From Lineus longissimus (lineage: Eukaryota > Nemertea > Pilidiophora > Heteronemertea > Lineidae): 64,000 bases of DNA. The position numbers and the translations under genes were made by a program. The notes below the pieces were generated by a model, which was not told the DNA's origin, did not search any database, and saw only the letters and a program-made list of their open reading frames with translations. Below are positions 53,401 to 64,000 of this stretch, one piece after another (the stretch's first letter is position 1; each line of letters opens with the position of its first letter). Location: positions 29,281,501 to 29,345,500 of the forward strand of contig NC_088308.1 in assembly GCF_910592395.1 (NCBI RefSeq), read 5' to 3'.

Positions 53401-56400
53401 TTGGAGGTTGATGTTACTGATCTGGAGCAGTAACGTAAATCATTGGCAATTTGTGCCGGAATGTTTGGTGTCATTCCGGTTAAGGGGCGAGTTTGCGGGG
53501 GGGGGAGCTACTTGGTGATTGCTGAGTCTGTCTTCTCGATGCGTGAGAACTTCTAAACGGTATCGCTCTATGAGGATAGCTGGCTGGCTGACGGACGAAT
53601 TACTATTACTACAGAGTCATGATGTTTTGGTAACAAGGTCTTCAGGCGCATTCGCCAGTGATGCTATGAGCTGAAGCGCGTGTGTTCATCCTAGCCATCA
53701 CTTTGTCACATGACCTTTTAAAGTCAACATGGAGTCACGCCATAAAGGCGACCATAACTTCGCCGTAACGGCTTGCGACTGCTATAAGACTTAAGATGGA
53801 GTGACAAGACCGTGTTCTTGGAGTGATTGATTCGCTAGCTCTGCGGTCTGTACACAACTGATAAGACGATCACTGCACTACATTTTGATTTGGGGAGATT
53901 AAAGTATCATCACACAGTAAACGATACGGATTTACACGCGTGTTGATGAGGCAATAGTCGATAATTTGCCGAGTCAGTTCGATCTGTGACAAGCCGGCCG
54001 GTAAGATCTGATAGGCATTTAGTGGAATCGGATAGATAATTGGATCGAAACGTGATGCTAGAGAGATACTATGCTGTTCTGGAACGCAAGCGCTTCTGTG
54101 CGGCAGCAGTCTGCCTTTGAGAGGTATTGTGCATCCCAATGCCACATGTTGCTTGGGTATGACTCACGCTAGCAGACCCATCTCGCCTTGAAGGAGATGA
54201 CTGTTAGGAGGGACATTGATTCGATCATCTATTGATCAATAGTAATTGGAACTCACTTTAGCAGAACTGGCCGATACAAGACTGCTCAGTGGCGGTAAGG
54301 GTTGTCACCAGATATGGTTAGTGGATTATAACCAAGCTCGATATGAGAAGGATATTGTTGATCGGGTTTGGTCGTTCGTGGTTTGGTGTAAACCTCACAT
54401 ATATCCCTCTGATTCTAATGCTAATGACATATGGTACAGAACACACTTCTGATAGAAAGACTGGTAGTCTAGCCCTTTATCGCTAACAACATCTACATAG
54501 CTTTCTGATGATATGTGTTTACAAGCTTTTTTTGATGAGTTGGCGATTCATCAATGACAATACCATCTTCCCTTGACCCTAAAGACCATTTGTATTCTCC
54601 CTTGCTTTCGCTACAAGTAACACTCGCGATATGACCCCAGTTTCGCCAGCAGCGTCCCTTGATCGCCACTGCTCTCATTAAGTAATGAAAATGGTGTCAT
54701 TACAGAGTGAGTAAGTCGAATGCCAATGAGGGCTTTGACTGGTGGCGATACTCCTTCCACCTCTACTAAGGCTCCATAGCACGTGAGAAGACGATGGGGG
54801 AAGGCAGAATGGACTGAGAGGCGTCAATTGTAAAGACAAGACATTGATTGCTTAGTGTTAATAGGAGATGGGTGTGCAGTGATATGAAAAATATAGGGGC
54901 GCTTTCCAAAACAGTGATCATGAGCATTGGGATGTATTTGATCATTTACATTTCGTCGCTCGGAAAATCAATGATTGTTTATTCTTGCGAGATTGCACAT
55001 CGGATAAACTTCGTCTGTAAATGAAGACTGAATAAAATGCGTTGTAATGTTTGATCTGATGTTGATGTTAGAGACGAATCCTCTGCACATGGACACCTAG
55101 CCACCATACTTCACCTCCATCGCCCTGGCCAGTACCAGCTCCCCACGCACGCCATGTCTCCAGCTTCTCCACACCCCACCCTCATCATCGCCAGCCGCGG
55201 TATCCAATTTCCTCTCCACCCAGAAGCATTTAGGATTAATTCAAAGGTCTTTCCGGAAAGCTTGCCTTAGAATTGTCTGCTGACCATGAAGGACTCAATA
55301 AGGCATATCAGATACAACGCATCATGGCTTCCAGGATGTCAACTCGCCCTCGCCATGTCCATTTCAATCAGGGAGGTCTTGCTGTGACGTATGGGGCTTC
55401 ATTTAAGGTAGCGGAGGCCGGGGCTCACTAGGCTATTAGCGTCGATGAAATAGCTTGTCAGAACCAGATAGATAGTTTTTTCTTGATGATGCATTGTTCA
55501 CCGAAAAAAGATGCTGTCAAGAAAAGCGTTGAAGGATTGCCATGCCAACCTGTTTGCATTATTGGTATGGTTCATCATGTAACGTTCAGGCTTGACATCA
55601 ACCTTTGATGAAAGTAAGAGAAAATGATGTGTCTGTCTTTCAAGTGCGTTGCGACGCTGACATTCGAGCGGCTTCAAGAAAGCTCAGTCGGCTCATGAAA
55701 ACGCAGGATTAAGATGTCTGTCCTACCTGAACCGTCGGTTTACTATATAGATTTTATGTGACATGACACTCACCTGGAACGATAAAGGAGGGAAACTATT
55801 AAACAGTTATCAAACAAACCTTTCGATATGTATCATTTCAAATGCTTCTCTAAATGGGGCTATAGATAGTAGAGTGGGGCATCCAAAGAGCATTGCAACT
55901 GTTGATACTACCTTCGCAAATAAACAGATAAACTGTCAAAGACAGTAAACCCAATCTGCTGTGATATCCCGTTTGCCATCTTGCACCAATCTTCCTGGTT
56001 GTTCATATGACCACACCACTCTACGTATACGCCTCGTACAAAACCCTTATAGGAAGCAGAGTGTTTTATGTCTGTGATAAACTAATGATTTAATGTCAGA
56101 TTTCAATAAGCGAAAATAGGAAAGGAACTCTCTTGGGGGAAGCTTTTACTTCGAGGTGGATATTTTCGAATATATTATATTGCACAGTCTATCTTAAAGT
56201 TCAATCATTAATTGACTTGGATCAATAAGTAGACGGGAGATAATATCTCTCAAATGCAGGTCAATGATCGATCTGTTGATAGAGAGTAGACGAGGCGCCT
56301 TAAAGTGACAAGTCATGAAGTGTTCGACACAAGTCAAGTTGTAATGAGATACGGTCGGCGTCAGGTGGAGAAGATGTCACGGAATTGGTGGAGAAGTTGA

Positions 56401-59400
56401 CAGGTATAACGTGGTTATCGTCTAGGAATTGTGATTTGAAGTCAATGTACAAAAAGTCAAACCGGGGGTCAAGTGGTATCATCAATTGTCTTTCCTGTCT
56501 TGTTATCAATTCCTCAGAAATATCAACGAAGGAGCAAAATAGCTACCTGTCACCCACACTTGTATCGCTTAGAAGAGGGCCAGCGCTACCCTTAACTGAA
56601 TCAGTTACTTCATCATACTCGCATCCTTATCAGGTGGTTTGTGAGTTTGACACCTTGTCATATAAACGCTACATCGTATGCATTGCTCAGGCAAACGCTT
56701 CCCCAGAGCAGAGGATTAAAGAGTCCATGGAAGTCTATTGTCAATATCGAATTGATCATGTTACCACTCTTATATACTAAAAAATGTCCCAAGGGTTAAA
56801 AAGCTTGTCGCCTGGTTTGTTCAACATGCAATAGCCTCTTTGGCATCTGATATCAATGGGAAAATAGGGCAAATCTAATTGACTTGATGCTATGGCTAGA
56901 GTTATTGACCAGGTTGAACCACGTCATACATGACTCTCGAGTCGTGAATGATGAAGCGGAGCAATTGGCGTTATTCAATCTATTTCCTGCATGCCAGAGC
57001 GGAAAAAAGGTCTCCGGTCACTTGATAGAGGTCTTCGGATGGACGGCTGATGGACAGTGGCTAAATGTAAGAAGAGGCAAGAAACACCGAGTGATATTGC
57101 CGGCAGCTATGGCAGGGGAAGAACTGGGATCGATAGCACCACAGAGCGTGTTGCTTGCCGCGAACAATAAGGAAAGAACATTTCATATTATCTCTTGTTT
57201 GTTCTTTGTCAATAGAACAAGGCGTAGCATGTTTCTTCCTACTGGAGGTAAACTGCTCCTGAAACATGCTTATTACTACATCAACGCTGGTCCAGAATGT
57301 TGTGAGAACAGTTTAAAGTAGTCTGAGCTAAATACATGTACTGATATGATACAGAAATGGTAAAAAAACCTCACAGTAATTAAGACAAGAGTAATTTCCT
57401 CTTGTAAATTATACCAAGTATTTACGTCCCAATCTCTTATTATGATTGTTGATACGTTGCATAGATAAAATAATTAGACGATGAGATTTCACATGAAATC
57501 CGCCACAACTGAAGGAAGATGATGTTATCAGAAGAGAAACTGAGATTGAAACAACACTTTAGTGGCGTGGCGTGCATTCTTCTCATTCGCCAGATCAGGG
57601 GAGATGAGGGCAGAATCTTTCGCATCGCTAGTCATGCCGGCTGGCCTGTAGCCTGTACCGAGATGATAGATATTAATGAACTTTAGAACAATATGACGGA
57701 TTGGTCTCAAGTGTGACCATGCCGTGCGAAAGTTCAGTGTTGTCCCACTCAGAAGAAATGGCAAGAATAACCCCAGATTATTTCAAAGCGGACACCTTTA
57801 TATTACTACTAACGATAACTACAGTATAGGAAGGAGAAACTATGTATTACACTGTTTGTCATTCATCCCCCATTCATAAGCAATTACTAATGACCTATGG
57901 TGGCTGTGCATGCCGATTGGACAATTCACTTTGACCACTTGGGTGCAATATTGTACACGAAGGAACAATGCGGGTGTTCTCATCTAGAAACGTATGCCAT
58001 GTACAAGTAAATGCACACAACCTACTGTAGAATAAGTCACCATAATTGCTCAATCTTCACACCAATTTGATGATTATGGATAATGGGAATACAATAGGCC
58101 CACAGAATAACAATCGCAGCAAAACACTTCCATAATCATCTAGCTGCTATCCTGTTGGAGTTAATTTTGAGTAATTTGGCGCCATTATCAGCCATATTGC
58201 AGTCAACATTGCACTTTTGTACTTGTCTCGTTTGCCTTGGTATGACTGAGTACATATACACTTCAGTTATCGATACCTGCTTATACCTACTTCATGAAAT
58301 GGATCGTTGATGAAGGTTTTCAGTTGGGGAATGCAATCGTCCGGATATGGAAAAGGCTATTAGAGCTGCAACGCTGTTTTAGTTGGGATGAGTGCTTTAA
58401 CTCAATGTTAGTCAATGACACACATTCCCCTACAAACATCCTTGGGCTTCAATTGGCATTAGCGTTAATCTTTATCATCACGACCATCTAGGTGTCGGCC
58501 GTCTTACCATGTTCGACCAAGTACTATCAAATAAGCTCATCTAACTCAAGTCAACCTGGTTGATCTCCATGAGATGATGAAGAGCATATGATATTGAAAT
58601 GCTTGTCTGGTAATGCCCCGACCAGTTCATCCACATCGTCTTTCAGAGCTTCGTGTTGTTGGCTAATACGGAGATTGTTTTGAAACAACCTATATTAACC
58701 ATGTAAGCATGGATGTGTCTAATGTCGATGGCTACTCTCTGCAGCCCACTCAGGAATGCGCTTCGCATAGCGAGACCACGTTTTCTCTTTGACAGACAAA
58801 GCACCTTCACAAAGCGGCAAGGACCTGAATCCTTCAAATCTGACGGAAGTGCAGAGGCATTCGTCGAAACCAAGATTTGGGTTATACATATTTGAATGGA
58901 GCGGGTTGGAAGAGAGGAACAGGACAAGTAGTAGCAGCAGTGTATGACCGCCATAACCTGCTGGTAGTCGAGAGAGTTGGGTATTCCGATGCTTGATGTT
59001 GATGGTGAGATCGCAGCGATGAGGAGCTCATGTTGTTCGCTCCAAGGAACTGTTTATCTTATTCTGAAGAAGCGCAGTCCAAAAATGATCATTTACATGG
59101 AAATGTCAATTCAATTATCAATGTTTATTTCGTGCAGGATATTTAAATTTGAATTTTGCAGTGAGATAAAAAAATCTTGTCGACAGTTTTAAAAACTTGA
59201 TGAGAAATGCATTGGCAGATTGACTAATCCTTATTGAGGTGAGCAGCCACCATCCGAGAGAGGGATCGAATGTCTCTGTTTGTGCTTCATGGCTCCACAT
59301 TCGACTTAATGCGAGCGAACCATGATCTCGAGTGTTGATGAAGGGTAACCTCATGCTCCAGGGAACTGCAAGTTCAAACTCGATTAAATCAACGCGAATG

Positions 59401-61387
59401 AAAGCCAACTGACGATGGCTTAATTTGGCTAACTAGTTGCACTGAATACCAGGCGGCCCCGCCGTTGAGTTATACCTCTATTCGAGGCAAATTGAAATAA
59501 ATTTCAACGTTGAAATTAAAACTTTCGCCCCAGACAGGTGGAAATGTGAATTTCAATCCAGGAAACTGCAGTTCTTATGTGTCGATATCTTGTTTTTTTG
59601 TTTGTGCTTCATAGAAATATACAAATTATTCCTGCATGAACTTTTTACATGCCCGAGGGAGAATCCTGGCCGTGTACAATACCATACTGGCTTCTTACAG
59701 ATGCCCCGGAGTCAGTAGATTATGGATGTTGAATCACAAACTCTTAAGTTCAGTTCACCTAGATTCATTTAACATGATCGAAGATGTTAGGAATTTGAAG
59801 TTAACAAAACTGTGCACTGTTGCACCGTACACAGATATAAACTTTCAAAGTGAAATTGACTTAACACATGCTACATCAACAACATTTGGCCATGATCGTG
59901 TTGCGAAGAAACTGTGGCGCGGACATCCATATCACCTGGTTAGAGTCGTTACATCCCCACTAAAAACCCGGACATTACATTCTCGAGTGGTTGAGTTACA
60001 ACTAATTATACAACTTCAGGGAAACGGGATCTCTGCGTCTGGAACATAGATTTTCAGACATCGAAAGCGACTAATTACAAGTTTTCTCCTCAACAACTGA
60101 TACTCTAATTAGAGCGGGTTAGCCACGTACTTTATATGCAATCAGTGGTCAATGAAACGTGTTTCTATGCATTTGAGGCGCTTTTGGTATTTCGGAAACA
60201 ATATAGAATGCCCCACAAAGTATGAGTCTAGGTGCTTCTTTAGGGTGGAGAATATGTGATTGCCCTGACGACGATATCTTGATTTATTCAGATAACTTTA
60301 ATATAAGAAAACCTGCTAGCTTGCACTGTGCAAATCATTCCTCCATCCCTGATCCCGAAGAGCTATAAAAAAGCTACGGGCACATGTACACACCGATAAG
60401 GGCAAGAACCTAGGCGTCGTTTACCAATGACTCGACCTTAAAAGTGATTCCTTTTTCTCCCACCTTTCCGTCGTTTGTTCGCCTGGGACGTATCATCGTT
60501 TAAATGAACGTCACCTTCGATAAGTCGCCACCTGGTGAGGTGTTTCCCACAGCTTTGAGCTGGTGGTAAGATTTACTAAGGAGTGAGTCAATGAAATCCA
60601 GCGAGACAGAGTTTCGCACAGTTTTGTGGAATGGATTCAAGTTTCCTTCATATGTCCCCTTCTTTTCCTAGATGGGTTTTGTAGCGGTAATTTTAGTTTT
60701 TGAAAGTTCTAGGATGGTGAAGTGACATGATGTACTGATTGGCAACATCAGTGATGTTGCTCAACATATTGTTTTATCCAAATGTGCCCCAATTAGTGCA
60801 GTTAAGATAAGACACATACGCTCTTTTGGATGGCAATTAGTTTTAATGAAATAGGTTAAAATCCGTGCAGCGCTGACGAAAAGCAGGTTATTCATATCAG
60901 ACAAATTGAGATACAAAAACTCGTCCTTTTTTGTTTGTGTCATTACAGTAGCCAGACACAGGCACAGATAATGGTTATCAATTAGGTAAGTCGTTATCTT
61001 TTCTTGATAGTGCAAAGGAATTATCAAAATACTTGCCAGGTCTTAGGAAGACCCGGAGTTCTATTTCACTTGCTTAGGTCTATTTGAAGCGAAGAGCAGG
61101 AAAGACTTCTAAACAGCCGATATAGGAGACGATATCAACTTTCTCGAGTGCTGAAATCTATTCAAGAATCATTCTTTCCGATAACTCCCAAGTGTAAAGG
61201 GGAAGGGAGATGCGAGCACTCATGAATCCTCACGTTTTGGGAAACTTTTCCTCGTCGCTTTTTGGTCTTATCACCATCGGTATCTCGTTGGACTCAAATT
61301 GTATGGAACATCTAATCTACCAGTGTAGCAAAGCAGAACGGTAACACAGAAACTACACGGGTAATTACAAAATACTTGGCAGCTAGT

Positions 61388-61424
61388 CGACGTATCTCTG
61401 ATCACATCTGATCAGAATACGTCG
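61388..61424. repeat. Inverted repeat / hairpin
   Basis: cgacgtatctctgatca (61388-61404) pairs with tgatcagaatacgtcg (61409-61424), with one bulged base and a 4-nt loop. The function is unknown. Confidence 0.8.
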
Positions 61425-64000
61425 TTATCATTCCAGGCGATACATTGCTTCTTATCCTACCATGGGGCCTCCAGCCAGGTTTGTGGGTCACGAACGGTTG
61501 CTGGGTTAGCTCTCGGCGTATCTCTGGGCCTACTCGTGATCAGTCTCTTCAGGATATTGCTGTATTGGTCCGTACCAGACTACATCTGTTGTGCGCAACT
61601 TACTGGGGAGAGTAGGCTGTTTGCGTGGGAGTGATTAATCCTGGACGATTGGGAATCACACCCGCAACCGAGGTCTACCAGGAACTCGGCGCTACTATTT
61701 CGCTTTGCTGTCTCTTATGGTCTCACAGCACACGGCTCATGAATGTCGTTGGCAGACAACTGCTTTGTCACCGACACCTAGATGTCTTGATTAGCTGGAT
61801 TCTGCCCTTCCCGGGCGTACAAAGCATCTGATGGATATCCCGCACTTGTCAATCCTGGTTTTCAATTTAATCTACTAAACCTGTCATCTCAGTTTAATTG
61901 TAACTATTCTTAGGAGAACTAATGCTTTCAGGTTGTCCAATATACGACCACATGGCGGGCGATCTTGCTCCAGAGGCGGCCTGGCTGGACGTGGTGACCG
62001 AGGTGATAGGTCCCTGGACACTGGTCGATCTTTGCTTTGGCCAGGGTGTCCTTCTCATCCTAAACTTATAGAGCAAGTCAGACCTGGATCTTCTTTCAGA
62101 GTGCATGCCCGCCCGCCTTCATCCGTGAACTGAGCAGAGCCATTGGACTTGGACCGACTTTCAGAGTGCACCCCTGTTCCTATCAGCCGCATAGTGGCGG
62201 AGGTTTACACTGTCAGACCGTTAGCCGTGAAAGTATGTCTCGAGGACCTTGGATCCAGTGATCAAGAGAGACGTTCCCAACCACCCACAACTATCAGCCT
62301 CTGATCGACCTATTCGGACCATTCAATTGGCAGATGTCAGCTAGCTTCAGGCATTCTCGCCTCCCATTCAATGGAGAGCTACTGCTGACGATCTACCGTC
62401 TGCCAAGTATTGTGAAAAATGATTGCGAAAGGATGGCATCTCGCAAACTTACGCCTAACGGCATTTGCCTTTGTTCATCGGTATTACACATGAAAATTCC
62501 TTTTAAGGTTTCAGTGTCATCATTACCTGGATCATTTAGATATGCTGCCAATTAAAAATCTGTCTTGTCACTTGTGAGCCTACTGATGTTGGCCTTTTCT
62601 GAGGTTCGGGTTGGTCGAATCTGATTTGGTACGTGGCCACGAGATATCTTATGATAAGGCTTTACAGCTTGGCTGGGGCCTTCCTCTATTCGACTTATCA
62701 AGGTCGAAGGAGTGTATTTCGTTGCATGTTCGTGTGTTGCCTATGGAAAGTCTACCAATGTCAGATGATTTTATCATGGACCAGTCATAGCACACCAATG
62801 TCGCTTAAGATAATCCTACCTGCTTACCAACTCGCGTAGCACTAGCAGCATGTTTGATACTTACCTGCAAGTATAGAAGAAGAAAATCATGAGAATTCAC
62901 CAAAATGATGGGCGTATTGTAAGTGCTAAACAGTTTTGATGGATCAAAAGGACAATGTAAAAGTGAAAGAACAAAACCGATCTCTGTAAAGAGTGGCGAG
63001 GAAGCATCGTCTATCACAAAGTGCACGACTCCCACCTAAAATGGTTGATACGTCTATTCTAGGAGAAAAACCTTTTGAATCAAAACGACAGTTTTTGTGT
63101 AAAGCTCAAGCAGGCTCTAGAGTCATACGATTCTGGCACGAAAGCAGATACTTGAAGCCACTGATATTACTTTACTTGATAATATATCCATCTCGGTGAC
63201 TACACCCAGCAGTGGGTCATTCGGGGTGGTAGTTTCTATTCTGACAAGAACATCAGTCCACCAAATTAGAGGGTGGCTGGCGACTCCTTTCACACGGACC
63301 AGCGACAGAGTCATTCACAGCAGGGGTAATCCTGGAGGCCATAAATAACCCAAGGATAATGCTGAGATCTAGAGGTGGAGTTGCATTTGAAGTGAGAGAA
63401 TGGCGAAGCAGGCCATTGAGATGCGGTCAAGCAAGATGAGAGGTCATTGTCGGACAAGATGATGTAGGATTAGAATAGAATTTACAACGTAATGAGACAC
63501 TTTAATGTCACGTTAGAAATGTCTGAATTTAACTTGAGTAAATTGGACTATTGTTCCATAAAATCATCTCGGTATTATTGAATTCGAATCTGATTCTTAG
63601 CAATGCCGTTACAGAATACGACAATGCTTACAATCTCCATTGTCGTCGCGATGAGATTATAGCAGCAAAAACACGTCTACCGGTAACTTTTTATCGTGTA
63701 TCTCGATAATTTCCCGTTCCTGTCTCCTCGGCGCAATACCCACTGAACCCATTACTATTCCCGACATGTCCTCTCTCTTGCTCCTGGACACTCAGGGCCT
63801 TATTGTTGCGCATCAGAATGCTGGCTAAGTCACTGAGATGATCACCTATTCCCGATGGAACTGTTTGGCTGGCTTTGAAGTGCTTCCTCTGGTGAAGGCT
63901 CTCACTCGACCAAAGTCCTGTCCACAATGCAAATCCCTCCATCCCATTTACAAAACAAACCATATACCTATAACTTACCAAGATCTAAAGATATAACAAG
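61425..64000. other. Mostly non-coding, two coding-like patches
   Basis: GC-richer than average at 61930-62180. Frames at 61953-62069 (plus) and 63691-63981 (minus) have protein-like composition but no assignable family; see findings. Confidence 0.4.
62081..62170. repeat. Imperfect 25-bp direct repeat, spacing 65 bp
   Basis: gac-tgga, then tttcagagtgca, occurs at 62081-62105 and 62146-62170 with about 20 of 25 positions shared. The copies lie just after a GC-rich, coding-like stretch (61953-62069) described in the findings. Confidence 0.7.

Larger units (their letters stand above)
41067..61387. other. Presumed intron or upstream region of the sulfotransferase gene
   Basis: I looked for the missing upstream exon by its G-x-x-K-G-G-T-R-A-L-L loop on the minus strand and did not see it. 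Frames of 145 codons (56887-57321 plus, non-ATG start listed at 56884) and 137 codons (59636-60049 plus) show no recognisable domain. AT-rich palindromic sequence lies at 52590-52640, and a 9-bp-arm hairpin at 60742-60760. Confidence 0.5.

Noticed and set aside
56884-57321. 145-codon plus-strand frame
   Set aside because: The reported start is TTG, no domain is recognisable, and there is no flanking gene structure.
1-64000. CRISPR arrays, bacterial operons or phage modules
   Set aside because: There are no spacer-repeat arrays and no runs of adjacent long frames with ribosome sites. A spliced animal gene and animal-type repeats show the DNA is eukaryotic.

Overview
This is eukaryotic, almost certainly metazoan, genomic DNA. 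It is AT-leaning and mostly non-coding. The only convincing protein-coding sequence is one terminal exon with a clean splice acceptor. Two degenerate tRNA-like sequences, a LINE remnant, a MITE-like element, minisatellites and a short TTAGGG-type interstitial telomeric tract complete the picture. A heparan sulfate 3-O-sulfotransferase gene together with frequent ACATGTA-type words (for example at 5301-5316) suits a marine invertebrate such as a mollusc, another lophotrochozoan or a basal deuterostome. That placement is inference. No bacterial or viral gene organisation is visible.

Layout: 1-6.2 kb is non-coding, with two tRNA-like (SINE-type) sequences at 682-754 and 6101-6173. From 6.2 to 15.2 kb there is non-coding sequence with small tandem duplications (8099-8182 and a perfect 79-bp duplication at 12316-12473). 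A probable non-autonomous DNA transposon lies at 15247-15561. At 23.18-23.38 kb a short tandem array switches orientation, and a LINE reverse-transcriptase scrap follows at 23466. The most conspicuous repeat is a 42-bp minisatellite at 26.29-27.48 kb with 126-bp and 252-bp higher-order periodicity. It stays open for more than 1.1 kb on both strands. At 29.09-29.34 kb a CCCTAA telomeric tract abuts about 1.5 monomers of a ~134-bp repeat that recurs elsewhere in the window.

The gene: 40431-41049 on the minus strand is the 3'-terminal coding exon of a heparan sulfate 3-O-sulfotransferase (HS3ST2/3/4/6-like). Its upstream exon, with the membrane anchor and the 5'-phosphosulfate loop, was not found in the window. 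If that exon lies beyond 64000, then 41050-64000 is intron of this gene and 1-40430 is mostly downstream intergenic sequence. Apart from this gene there is no set of interacting genes to describe. The other long open frames look like chance frames or repeat passengers.
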